Assembly: GCF_030816965.1 (NCBI RefSeq)
Contig: NZ_JAUSYQ010000002.1
Location: forward strand, 2,196,001 to 2,260,000
Direction: 5' to 3'
Source: Streptomyces canus
Lineage (GTDB): Bacteria; Actinomycetota; Actinomycetes; Streptomycetales; Streptomycetaceae
DNA length: 64,000 nt
The translations under genes and the position numbers were made by a program. The notes beneath the pieces are model-generated. The model made no database searches. It was not told the DNA's origin and saw only the letters and a program-made list of their open reading frames with translations. This document shows, one piece after another, positions 33,421 to 43,866 of the stretch (positions are counted from its first letter, which is position 1; the number at the start of each line of letters is the position of its first letter).

Positions 33421-33975
33421 CTACCGCCCACGCAGCCGGCGGACGAGAATACTCGCGTCCCCACGGGACTCCAGATCCGCCAGCACCACGGCGACCGCCT
33501 CCCGCACGATCCGACCGCGGTCCACCGCGAGCCCGTGCTCACCCCGGAGCACCAGACGCGCGTGCTCCAGATCCATGAGCTCCTCGGCGGACACGTACAC
33601 GGTGATCTTCTCGTCGTGCCGTTCCCGCCCGCTGGGACGCCGGGAGGGAGAGCGACCGCGCTTGCCGCGCTGCTGGCCACCGGAGGCCTGGGCAGAACCT
33701 TCCTGCGCCTCCTGACGTGGCCCGGAGCGCTCCGCGGTGGCGGCCCGGCTACGGGACTCGCCCGCCTCGGCGTCGGCCGCGACGTGCTCCGCCCCGTCGC
33801 CGTCCCCGCCCTGCGCGGGCACGGACTGCGGCGCGTCCTCGGCCGCCGCCCCGTCCGGCTCCCCCGCGGGAGCCGGCACCCGGGCCTCGCCGTTGGTCCC
33901 CCGCCGGGGAGTGGACGCCTGGAGCGCCATCCCCCCTGTCGTACGGAACAGTTCGTCGGCCCCCGGCAGACTCAC
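33421..33975 (-). CDS. ParA-linked protein with ribbon-helix-helix-like C-terminus
   Basis: A 184-residue protein: Ala/Pro/Gly/Asp-rich disordered first 110 residues, a basic stretch (RGKRGRSPSRRPSGRERH), then KITVYVSAEELMDLEHARL ... IVREAVAVVLADLES, which fits a ribbon-helix-helix DNA-binding dimer. The start GTG 33975 overlaps the parA stop (GTGA). A ParA-type ATPase next to a small RHH protein is the layout of class Ib partition systems, so it may be the DNA-binding partner of this ParA. The fold call is from sequence pattern only. Confidence 0.7.
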   Translation of the reverse strand: MSLPGADELFRTTGGMALQASTPRRGTNGEARVPAPAGEPDGAAAEDAPQSVPAQGGDGDGAEHVAADAEAGESRSRAATAERSGPRQEAQEGSAQASGGQQRGKRGRSPSRRPSGRERHDEKITVYVSAEELMDLEHARLVLRGEHGLAVDRGRIVREAVAVVLADLESRGDASILVRRLRGR

Positions 33976-35141
33976 TCGGCGTGACACCGGGCGAGCACCT
34001 CCCTGGCGAGCTGGCGATAGGCGGCGGCACCGACGGAGTTGGAGGCGTAGGTGGTGATCGGCTCACCGGCGACCGTGGTCTCCGGGAAGCGGACCGTGCG
34101 CCCGATGACCGTGTGGTAGACGTGATCGTCGAACGCCTCGACTACGCGCGCGAGCACTTCACGGCTGTGCACGGTGCGCGAGTCGTACATCGTGGCGAGG
34201 ATCCCGTCGAGCTCCAGGTCCGGGTTGAGCCGCTCCTGGACCTTCTCGATGGTCTCCGTCAGCAGTGCGACACCACGCAGGGCGAAGAACTCGCACTCCA
34301 GAGGGACTATCACCTTGTGCGCGGCCGTCAGGGCGTTGACCGTGAGGAGGCCGAGCGAGGGCTGACAGTCGATCACGATGTAGTCGTAGTCGGCCATGAG
34401 CGGCTTCAGGGCACGCTGCAATGTCGACTCGCGGGCGACCTCGGAGACCAGCTGGACCTCCGCCGCCGACAAGTCGATATTGCTCGGCAGCAGGTCCATG
34501 TTGGGGACCGCGGTCTTCAGCAGGACCTCGTCGGCCGCCATGCCCCGCTCCATGAGCAGGTTGTAGACGGTGAGGTCGAGCTCCATCGGGTTGACACCGA
34601 GACCCACCGACAGCGCGCCCTGCGGGTCGAAGTCCACGAGCAGCACACGCCGGCCGTACTCCGCGAGCGCGGCACCCAGGTTGATGGTCGACGTCGTCTT
34701 GCCGACGCCGCCCTTCTGGTTGCACATCGCGATGATCTTCGCGGGGCCGTGGTCGGTCAGCGGGCCCGGGATCGGGAAGTACGGCAGCGGCCGCCCCGTC
34801 GGTCCCACGCGCTCACGGCGCTGTCGGGCCGCGTCGGGCGCGAGCGTGGCCGCGTACTCCGGATCCGGCTCGTACTCGGCGTCGGGGTCGTAGAAGTGCC
34901 CCTCGGGCAGTTCGTCGTAGTCGGCGAAGTGGTTGTGGGGCGCGCCACTTCCGTCGCCGGCCATGGCGTTCACGTGATGGCCATCCATGCTCTGGTGTGC
35001 TGTCCGCACGGTCGGCGGACTCTGACGGGCTGCGAAGGTGCGCACCGCGACGGAGCCGACAGCCTCGAACCCCGCGGGGCTCTGGGCCCCGGCAGGCATT
35101 CCTGGTTGACCACCCCCGGGAGAAAATGTCGACTCATTCAC
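33972..35141 (-). CDS. parA: ParA/Soj-like ATPase
   Basis: Chromosome-partition type ATPase, 389 residues. The deviant Walker A is CNQKGGVGKTTS, preceded by about 130 residues of acidic, low-complexity sequence; then VDFDPQGALSVGLG, IDCQPSLG and the Soj-type switch ALRGVALLTETI. ParA proteins move cargo over the nucleoid. There is no parB next to it; it leads the scpAB-rluB operon, so it is likely a second, orphan ParA. GTG 35141 with AAGGAGGT about 10 nt upstream sets the start. Confidence 0.9.
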   Translation of the reverse strand: MNESTFSPGGGQPGMPAGAQSPAGFEAVGSVAVRTFAARQSPPTVRTAHQSMDGHHVNAMAGDGSGAPHNHFADYDELPEGHFYDPDAEYEPDPEYAATLAPDAARQRRERVGPTGRPLPYFPIPGPLTDHGPAKIIAMCNQKGGVGKTTSTINLGAALAEYGRRVLLVDFDPQGALSVGLGVNPMELDLTVYNLLMERGMAADEVLLKTAVPNMDLLPSNIDLSAAEVQLVSEVARESTLQRALKPLMADYDYIVIDCQPSLGLLTVNALTAAHKVIVPLECEFFALRGVALLTETIEKVQERLNPDLELDGILATMYDSRTVHSREVLARVVEAFDDHVYHTVIGRTVRFPETTVAGEPITTYASNSVGAAAYRQLAREVLARCHAE

Positions 35142-35512
35142 AAGTCGTCTTACCTCCTTGGAGACCAGGAAACTTCTAGACAAGGTCAGCGTGGCACCAT
35201 GCCGACGGTTGGCGACTCTATGGCGTGTCGGGTGTTCACAGCAACACAATCCACCGGACCCGGCAGGATGTGTCGGCAATGAAACATCCCGCTGTCAAGG
35301 GCGTACGGCAGTCGCACGGCAGGTTTCGCCGGTGTACGAATCGGTTCAAGGGTTACGTTCGACGCGAGTTGACCGAGAGTCGCAAAGTGACCATACACAC
35401 ATCCGGCCGGACCTTGTGGGGCAAGGTCCGGCCGCATGTGCCTCGTTGACGCGCCTTGTTGACGTATCGCCTTCACGAAAAGGTGACTTAGCTATCCAGG
35501 CAGGTCACAGCC
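35142..35512. other. Intergenic region between ald and parA
   Basis: These 371 nt hold the ald terminator (35404-35434) and the parA upstream region. On the minus strand TTGACA (complement of 35293-35298) is a possible -35, without a good -10 match. GTGTT and AACAC form a small inverted repeat near 35231-35247. No gene is seen here. Confidence 0.4.
35404..35434 (-). terminator. Terminator after ald
   Basis: A perfect 13-bp stem, CGGCCGGACCTTG (35404-35416) with CAAGGTCCGGCCG (35422-35434), extended by CACAT/ATGTG after one mismatch. It lies about 80 nt downstream of the ald stop on the minus strand. Confidence 0.75.
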
Positions 35513-36628
35513 TCAGCCGAGCAGCGTCTCGAGCTCCACGTGCTCCAGGCCGTGCGCCTCCGCGACCTCTCGGTAAGCGACCTTGCCGTCATGGGTGTTG
35601 AGCCCCTTGGCCAACGCCGGGTCGCGGCGCAGGGCCTCCACCCAGCCCCGGTCGGCGAGTTCGACGATGTAGGGCAGCGTCGCGTTGGTGAGCGCGTAGG
35701 TGGAGGTGTTGGGCACCGCGCCGGGCATGTTGGCGACGCAGTAGAAGACCGAGTCGTGGACCTGGAAGGTCGGCTCGGCGTGGGTGGTGGGACGCGAGTC
35801 CTCGAAGCAGCCGCCCTGGTCGATCGCGATGTCGACAAGGACACTTCCGGGCTTCATCCGCGCGACGAGCTCGTTGGTGACCAGCTTCGGGGCCTTGGCG
35901 CCCGGGATGAGAACCGCGCCGATGACGAGGTCGGCGTCCAGGACGGCCTTCTCCAGCTCGAAGGCGTTGGACATGATCGCCCGGACCTTGGTGCCGAACA
36001 CCTTGTCGGCCTCGCGGAGCTTGTTGATGTCGCGGTCGAGCAGCGTGACGTGGAAGCCCATGCCGACGGCGATCTGGGTGGCGTTCCAGCCGGAGACACC
36101 GCCGCCGATGACGACGGCCCGGGCGGGCTGGGTGCCGGGGACGCCGCCCGGGAGGACACCGCGGCCGCCGACCGAGCGCATGAGGTGGTAGGCGCCGACC
36201 TGTGGGGCGAGCCGGCCCGCGACCTCGGACATCGGGGCGAGCAGCGGGAGCGCACGCGAGGGCAGTTCGACGGTCTCGTAGGCGATCGCCGTGGTGCCGG
36301 ACTCGATCAGCGCGTCGGTGCACTCCTTGGAGGCGGCCAGGTGCAGGTAGGTGAAGAGCGTCTGGTCCTTGCGGAGGCGGTGGTACTCCTCGGCGACGGG
36401 CTCCTTGACCTTCAGCAGCAGGTCGGCGTCGGCCCACACCTCGTCGGCGGTGTCCAGGATCCGGGCGCCCTCGGCGACGTACTCCTCGTCCGGGATGGAG
36501 GAACCGACGCCGGCGCCCCGCTCGATGACAACCTGGTGGCCGTGGCGCACCAGCTCGTGCACACCGGCGGGGGTGATGGCCACCCGGAACTCGTTGTTCT
36601 TGACCTCGCGGGGGATGCCGACCTTCAC
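35513..36628 (-). CDS. ald: Alanine dehydrogenase
   Basis: NAD-dependent enzyme interconverting alanine with pyruvate and ammonia, 371 residues. The N-terminal catalytic domain begins VGIPREVKNNEFRVAITP (substrate-binding Arg and Lys region), with KVKEP and LHLAA blocks; the Rossmann part has VIGGGVSGWNATQIA; the C-terminus has IAIDQGGCFEDSRPT. GTG 36628 was chosen, with AAGGA about 11 nt upstream. It is monocistronic and followed by a terminator. A -10-like TTAGAC lies in the 144 nt upstream. Confidence 0.96.
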   Translation of the reverse strand: MKVGIPREVKNNEFRVAITPAGVHELVRHGHQVVIERGAGVGSSIPDEEYVAEGARILDTADEVWADADLLLKVKEPVAEEYHRLRKDQTLFTYLHLAASKECTDALIESGTTAIAYETVELPSRALPLLAPMSEVAGRLAPQVGAYHLMRSVGGRGVLPGGVPGTQPARAVVIGGGVSGWNATQIAVGMGFHVTLLDRDINKLREADKVFGTKVRAIMSNAFELEKAVLDADLVIGAVLIPGAKAPKLVTNELVARMKPGSVLVDIAIDQGGCFEDSRPTTHAEPTFQVHDSVFYCVANMPGAVPNTSTYALTNATLPYIVELADRGWVEALRRDPALAKGLNTHDGKVAYREVAEAHGLEHVELETLLG

Positions 36629-36772
36629 GTGGATCACGGTCCTTGGCTCAGAGTGTGTGGGGCAATACAACACATACCCGGGCATGCGTGAGCACACCAG
36701 GAGACACCGCAGGAGAAGGTGCGGCAGAGCCAGTCTAATGAAGGTGTTCCCGCTGTCTAGCCTTTCATTGCA

Positions 36773-38836
36773 TCAATCCTCTGCGGATGTACTACGGATT
36801 TCGCAGGCATCAGCGTCTTGTTTCGGCTCGTCGACCTGCTGAGACCCTGGTTCCTCCTCGGAAAGCTCCTCGCCCAGCAGCCGTTCGGCCGCGCCGCGGT
36901 GCAGCTGGGCGGCGGCGGGATCGCCGAGACGGTCCAGCGTGTCGGCGAGCCGCAGCTGGAGCGCGGCCTGCAGCCGGACGTCCTCGGCGCGCCGCGCCCA
37001 CTCCACGGCCTCCTGGCAGGTGCGCAGGCACTCCTCTGGGTGTCCGGCATACTCCTGGACGCGGGCGAGTTCGCTCAACGCCCGTGCGTGCGCGGCCACA
37101 TCGCCGTTCTTGCGGTGTCCGGCGAGCGCGGCCCGCCAGTTCCTGACCGCCTCGCCGTAGCGGCCCGCGTAGGTGTGCGCGGCGGCGATACGGCCGTACA
37201 GCCGGGCGGCCTCCGCGCGCTCGTCCCGGGCCAGTCGCTGGGCGAGGGCCCGGCCGAACCAGTCGGCGGCCCGGTCGTAGTCCCCGAGCTCCAGGTGCGC
37301 GCCGCCTACGGATTCCATCGCGCGGCCGGTCGCGTACGGGTCATTTGCCTCCCGTCCGGCGTCCAGGGCCGCCCGATAGCGCGCCAGTGCCTCCCGGGTC
37401 CGGCCGGTCTGGGCGTCCAGGTCGGCGAGGTTCAGCAGGGCGGCGGCCTTCTCACGCGGCAGGGCACGCCGCTCGGCCACGTCGAGGACCAGGCCGTGGA
37501 TGCCGTAGAGGTCGGGGGCGGCGGCCTTCATGCCGAAGTGGGCCACCATCGCGCGCACGAGCTGCGACATCAAGCGCCGGGCCAGGGTGTCCAGCTCCCC
37601 GTCGGCGACCGCGTGGCGGGCCGCGGCGAGCAGGGCCGGCCTGCGGGCGCGCAGCCAGTCCTCGGCCGCCCTGGGGTTAGGGAAGCGCACCGAGGGCGGC
37701 ATGCCCTGGAGCTTCTCGCGGGAGTCGGGGCTGTCGGTCTCGGTGATCGCGCGGGAGGACTGGAGCAGCCGTACGGTCCGCTCCAGCATGCGAGCCCGGG
37801 CCAGCTGCAGCTCGGCCGGGCGGTCCTGAGTGTCGGCAAGGGCCTTGAGCAGGGGGTACAGGCAGCCGGGGACCTCGTACTGCGGCAGCGGTGACTCCAC
37901 GGCGTGCAGCAGACCGAGGGCGACGAAGTCGTCCAGGGTGGAGCGGGCGCCGCTCACCGAGCAGCCGGCGAGCGCGGAGGCGGTGTGCGGATCGACGAGG
38001 CCTGCGGGGGCCAGGGAGAGCAGTCGCAGTATCCGCGCGGCCGGGGCGGGAAGGGACGTGTAGACGAGCTTGAAGACCCGGCTGAGGGGACTCCCTTCGT
38101 CACTCTCCGTGTGCAGATGTTTGGCCAGATCGGCGACGGCCGCCGTAGGGCGGGCGGCGAGCCAGCCTCCCGCCAGCATCAGCGCGGCGGGGTGGCCCTG
38201 GCACTCCTCGACCAGGCCCTCGGCGGCGCGCGGGTCGACGGTGATGCGGACCGACCCGGTGTGCCGGGACAGCAACTCCAGCGCGGCCTTGGTGTCGAGG
38301 CCGCCGAGGGTGCACGGGCGAACGTCCGCGATCCCGGTCAGCGGACCTCCTGAGACGGCCACGACCAGGCATTCCGGAGCATCCGGAAGCAGGGCGTCCA
38401 CCTGTTCCGCGGCCACCGCGTCGTCGAGCAGGAGCAGCGAGCGCCGGTCGGCGAGCGCCTCGCGCAGCACCGCCGTGAGGTCGTCCTCGGCGGCCCCGGC
38501 GGGCGCCGCCACGTCGAGCGCGGTGAGCAGTTCACGGGCGGAGTTCCCGACCGGCACGGGGGTGCCGTCCGGCTCGCTCAGCCGGGCGCGCAGCAACCCG
38601 TCGTCGTAACGGTCAGCTACCGCCCGGACGAGTTCCTCGGCGAGTGCGGTACGGCCGGATCCGGGGCGCCCCGCGATGAGCAGCACGCGCGCGCGGGGTG
38701 CCTTCTTGCCGGACAGCGTGTCGAGTCCCGCCCGCTCGATGTCGGCGAGCAGCTCCTTCAACTCTCGCGTCCGCCCAAGGAATTGGCCCTCGCCCGACAG
38801 CCGTACACCGCCTGTGTCCACCGCCTGATCCGTCAC
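36773..38836 (-). CDS. NB-ARC (STAND) ATPase with TPR repeats, AfsR-like without SARP domain
   Basis: A signal-transduction ATPase of 687 residues. The NTPase domain at about 20-300 has Walker A GRPGSGRTAL, in which Arg replaces the usual Lys, Walker B RSLLLLDDA, and the GxP-type block CQGHPAALMLAG. Residues about 440-665 form at least six TPR repeats (for example GDYDRAADWFGRALAQRL). No DNA-binding domain is present, unlike AfsR. GTG 38836, with GGGAG 8 nt upstream, was preferred over GTG 38845. Partner and signal unknown. Confidence 0.85.
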   Translation of the reverse strand: MTDQAVDTGGVRLSGEGQFLGRTRELKELLADIERAGLDTLSGKKAPRARVLLIAGRPGSGRTALAEELVRAVADRYDDGLLRARLSEPDGTPVPVGNSARELLTALDVAAPAGAAEDDLTAVLREALADRRSLLLLDDAVAAEQVDALLPDAPECLVVAVSGGPLTGIADVRPCTLGGLDTKAALELLSRHTGSVRITVDPRAAEGLVEECQGHPAALMLAGGWLAARPTAAVADLAKHLHTESDEGSPLSRVFKLVYTSLPAPAARILRLLSLAPAGLVDPHTASALAGCSVSGARSTLDDFVALGLLHAVESPLPQYEVPGCLYPLLKALADTQDRPAELQLARARMLERTVRLLQSSRAITETDSPDSREKLQGMPPSVRFPNPRAAEDWLRARRPALLAAARHAVADGELDTLARRLMSQLVRAMVAHFGMKAAAPDLYGIHGLVLDVAERRALPREKAAALLNLADLDAQTGRTREALARYRAALDAGREANDPYATGRAMESVGGAHLELGDYDRAADWFGRALAQRLARDERAEAARLYGRIAAAHTYAGRYGEAVRNWRAALAGHRKNGDVAAHARALSELARVQEYAGHPEECLRTCQEAVEWARRAEDVRLQAALQLRLADTLDRLGDPAAAQLHRGAAERLLGEELSEEEPGSQQVDEPKQDADACEIRSTSAED

Positions 38837-39009
38837 GGGCCACACTCCCGTCCCACCGCACGCGCAAAGCCCGCCGGTGACCCCGGTTCGGGCTTTTCAG
38901 AGCCTAGTTCACGCTGTGCAACGGTCCCGGCAGAGCGGGGCGGCGGGGCCGCGGGAGTCCCTCGATCGGATCAACGGATCATAGGATCGCCGGTCTCGGC
39001 AGTACCGCC

Positions 39010-39090
39010 AGGGGCGCGGGGCTGTATCGATATGCGGCTCCGCCGCGTGGGCGCGACCAGCCACAACGCAGCCGACACTCCGCAACGAAC
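39010..39090. repeat. Intergenic repeat, copy 1
   Basis: Shares 45 of the first 47 nt with copy 2 at 51784. It includes GGGGCGCGGGGCTGTATCGA and the mini-hairpin GCGGCTCCGCCGC; similarity fades after position 39057 but CTCCGCAAC recurs near 39079. It lies downstream of the NUDIX gene, between two minus-strand genes. I recall this block as common in Streptomyces intergenic DNA. Confidence 0.7.
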
Positions 39091-39119
39091 CGCGCCCGAA
39101 CGGCGAATCCCGGAAAACC

Positions 39120-39746
39120 TCACGCCTCGAACGGCCGCGCAGGCCACTGCGCCTCAGCCGCCCGCAACCCGTCCAACCCGCCGGAGGCCCGCGCGGCGAC
39201 GAGTGAAAGCACCCCCACCACCAGGCAGTTGTTGTGCAGCTCCCCGGCAAGCACCCCCCGCACCAGCTCGGACACCGGCACGCGCGCGTACTCCAGATCG
39301 ATCTCCTCGTCCTCGACCGCGAACCGCTCCTCCTCGGCCTCGGACAGCCCCCGGGCCAGGAAGATCCGGATCGCCTCGTCGCACCCCCCGGGCGAGGTGT
39401 AGACATCCGTCAGCACCCGCCAGTCCTCCGCCTTGACGTGCGCCTCCTCATACAGCTCCCGCTGGGCCGCATGCAGCGGATTCTCACCGGGCACGTCCAA
39501 CAGCCCCGCGGGGATCTCCCACAGCTTCTGCCGTACGGGGTGCCGGTACTGCCGGATGAGCAGGACCCGGTCCTCGTCGTCGAGGGCGAGGACGGCCACG
39601 GAACCCGGGTGGACCTGGTAGTCCCTGCGGACCACCGATCCGTCGGGCATGACCACCTCGTCCGTGCGGACGGAGGTCTTGTTGCCCACGAAGGGGGTCT
39701 CCGTCGCCCGGATCTCCCACTCCTCCGGGGCATCCTTGATCGTCAT
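39120..39746 (-). CDS. ADP-ribose pyrophosphatase-type NUDIX hydrolase
   Basis: Hydrolyses ADP-ribose or a similar nucleotide sugar, 208 residues. The ADPRase layout is visible: LIRQYRHPVRQKLWEIPAG, then the NUDIX box with Glu88, Arg96, Glu97, Glu100 and Glu101 (QRELYEEAHV), in which the usual final Gly is His103. It also has the Pro-rich TDVYTSPGGCDE segment typical of ADPRases. AAGGACAGGGA just before ATG 39746 sets the start. It lies 84 nt after pyrG on the same strand, so it may be co-transcribed with it. Confidence 0.88.
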   Translation of the reverse strand: MTIKDAPEEWEIRATETPFVGNKTSVRTDEVVMPDGSVVRRDYQVHPGSVAVLALDDEDRVLLIRQYRHPVRQKLWEIPAGLLDVPGENPLHAAQRELYEEAHVKAEDWRVLTDVYTSPGGCDEAIRIFLARGLSEAEEERFAVEDEEIDLEYARVPVSELVRGVLAGELHNNCLVVGVLSLVAARASGGLDGLRAAEAQWPARPFEA

Positions 39747-39830
39747 TCCCTGTCCTTCCCCACGTGCGCAAAAGAAGCCGGGGCACTCGCCTTTGAATGC
39801 GTGTGCCCCGGCCACCGTACAACTGTCGTG

Positions 39831-41495
<1,665 letters not shown>

Positions 41496-41941
41496 GGCCA
41501 AGAGGGGGCTCCCGTGGTCGCGATCTGGAGGTGCGGTTCGGGGGTCAGGCGCCCACCGGTCCACGGGCTACCAGGGTATCAGCGCCTCGGGGAGATGGCT
41601 TCCGGCCACGCTCCGCGCACACGCCGACACGGACCCGCACCAACACACCCGTTTCTCACCCGTTGCTCACCCGTTCGGCGCAGCCGCGTTGCCCGGAGCG
41701 GCACGCAGATCATCTACGTGCGTCGTATCCTGCTCGGACACTCACTGCCGAGCCCGGCCGGAAACTCGGGACCACCCCACCCGTAAGCGCCGGAACAACG
41801 AGAGCTCGTCAGTTCGTTGAGCAACAGTTGTCGTTTTGCCTCACAGCGGCAGGACTGTTTTGCTTCACCGCTCAACGACGCATTACAACGACCCCCTTGA
41901 CCGCACCAAGCGACAGCCCCCTCTTTCCTTGAGGGGGTGAC
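41496..41941. other. Intergenic region between pyrG and the GH15 gene
   Basis: No gene is seen in these 446 nt. An 8-bp inverted repeat, CGTTGAGC (41815-41822) and GCTCAACG (41870-41877), encloses two imperfect direct repeats (GTCGTTTTGCCTCAC and CTGTTTTGCTTCAC). The lower G+C near 41830-41900 suggests promoter DNA for the gene at 41942. GAGGGGG before 41942 is its ribosome-binding site. Confidence 0.45.
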
Positions 41942-43768
41942 GTGGCCGTTCGACTGGAGTTGCACGTGGCCGGGCGCATCGAAGATTACGCACTCATCGG
42001 AGACATGCAGACCGCAGCCCTGGTCTGCCGGGACGGCACGGTGGACTGGCTGTGCCTGCCCCGCTTCGACTCGCATGCCATCTTCGCCGGCCTGCTGGGC
42101 ACCGAGGAACACGGATTCTGGCGGCTCGGACCCGCGCACGCGGCCGACGCCGAGCCCCCCACGGCGGCCCGGCGAAGCTACCGCGGCGACTCCCTCATCC
42201 TCGAATCCGAGTGGGACACCCCCCGCGGCACGGTCAGAGTGACCGATTTCATGCCCCCGCGTGACGGCGCCCCGCAGCTCATCCGGATCGTGGAAGGCGT
42301 CTCGGGCCGCGTCCCGATGCGCTCGGCCCTGCGCATGCGGTTCTCCTACGGCCGGGTCGTCCCCTGGGTCCACAAGCACGAGGGGCGCACGGTCGCCGTG
42401 GCGGGCCCGGACTCGGTGTGGTTCGACACCGACTGCGAGACCTACGGCAAGTCCCTGACGACGTACTCGGACTTCACGGTCGCCCCGGGTGACCGGATCG
42501 CGTTCACCATCTCCTGGGAGCCCTCGCACAAGCAGCCGCCGCCGCTGCCAGAGCCGGAGCAGTCGCTGGAGGCCACCGAGGACTTCTGGCGTGAGTGGGT
42601 CGAGCACTGCACGTACCACGGCCCCTACCGCGAGGCCGTCATCCGCTCACTGATCACCCTCAAGGCGCTGACCTACGCCCCCACCGGCGGCATCGTGGCC
42701 GCGCCGACCACCTCGCTGCCCGAGGACGTCGGCGGCGTCCGCAACTGGGACTACCGCTACACCTGGCTGCGCGACGCGGCCATCACCCTGTCCTCGCTGC
42801 TGCGCACCGGCTACCGGGAGGAGGCCCGCGCCTGGCGCGAGTGGCTCCTCAGGGCAGTGGCCGGCGACCCCGAGAACCTGCAGATCATGTACGGCATCGC
42901 GGGCGAACGGGAGTTGGGCGAGGCCGAGCTCGACTGGCTGCCCGGCTACGAGAACTCCGCCCCGGTCCGGGTCGGCAACGGCGCCGCGAACCAGCTCCAG
43001 CTCGACGTGTACGGCGAGGTCACCGAGGCCCTGCATCTCGGTCACATGACGGGCCTGGCCCGCAACGACTACGCCTCCCTGCTCCAGCTCAAACTGATCC
43101 GCTACCTGGAGCAGCACTGGGACGAGCCGGACGAGGGCATCTGGGAGGTGCGCGGCCCGCGCCGGCACTTCGTGCACTCCAAGGTCATGGCCTGGGTCGC
43201 CGTCGACCGCACCATCAAGCTCATCGAGTCCGGTGACGCGGACGGCCCGCTGGAGAAGTGGCGCGAACTGCGCGACGACATCCACCGGGACGTGTGCGAG
43301 AAGGGCTACGACAAGGAGCGCAACACCTTCACGCAGTCCTATGGCTCGAAGGAACTGGACGCGAGCCTGCTCCTCATCCCGCAGATGGGCTTCCTGCCCC
43401 CGGACGACAAGCGCGTGATCGGCACCATCGAGGCGATCCAGCGCGAGCTGTCCACGCCGGACGGATTCATCCTGCGCTACCCGACCTCGAGCGGCGACGA
43501 GAACGTCGACGGTCTCCCCGGCGACGAAGGGGCCTTCCTGGCCTGCTCGTTCTGGATGGCGGACGACCTCGCGATGATCGGCCGCGTGGACGAGGCGAGG
43601 AAGCTCTTCGAAAAGCTCCTCTCGCTCCGCAACGACCTCGGTCTGCTCGCCGAGGAGTGGGACCCGCGCCAGAAGCGCCAGGTGGGCAACTTCCCCCAGG
43701 CCTTCAGCCACGTCCCGCTCATCGACACGGCCCTGCGCCTGACGGCGTCGGGCGCGTACGGCGGCTGA
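41942..43768 (+). CDS. Glycoside hydrolase family 15 protein (glucoamylase/trehalase type)
   Basis: A 608-residue family 15 enzyme with an N-terminal beta-sandwich (about 1-230) and an (alpha/alpha)6 barrel (about 235-600). The barrel carries VRNWDYRYTWLRDA near the first catalytic acid, and LLAEEWDP near the second. No signal peptide, so it is cytoplasmic. Actinobacterial members include trehalases as well as glucoamylases; the likely substrate is trehalose or an alpha-glucan, not fixed by sequence. GTG 41942, with GAGGGGG 4 nt upstream, is the start. Confidence 0.9.
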   Translation: MAVRLELHVAGRIEDYALIGDMQTAALVCRDGTVDWLCLPRFDSHAIFAGLLGTEEHGFWRLGPAHAADAEPPTAARRSYRGDSLILESEWDTPRGTVRVTDFMPPRDGAPQLIRIVEGVSGRVPMRSALRMRFSYGRVVPWVHKHEGRTVAVAGPDSVWFDTDCETYGKSLTTYSDFTVAPGDRIAFTISWEPSHKQPPPLPEPEQSLEATEDFWREWVEHCTYHGPYREAVIRSLITLKALTYAPTGGIVAAPTTSLPEDVGGVRNWDYRYTWLRDAAITLSSLLRTGYREEARAWREWLLRAVAGDPENLQIMYGIAGERELGEAELDWLPGYENSAPVRVGNGAANQLQLDVYGEVTEALHLGHMTGLARNDYASLLQLKLIRYLEQHWDEPDEGIWEVRGPRRHFVHSKVMAWVAVDRTIKLIESGDADGPLEKWRELRDDIHRDVCEKGYDKERNTFTQSYGSKELDASLLLIPQMGFLPPDDKRVIGTIEAIQRELSTPDGFILRYPTSSGDENVDGLPGDEGAFLACSFWMADDLAMIGRVDEARKLFEKLLSLRNDLGLLAEEWDPRQKRQVGNFPQAFSHVPLIDTALRLTASGAYGG

Positions 43769-43866
43769 CCCTTACAGACCGGTGACGTCCGGCGGCTGAA
43801 CAGGACCTGAGCGCCGGGCCCGCCTAGGCTGGGATCCATCAGCCCCTGCGCGAAAGGGGGCGCCTC

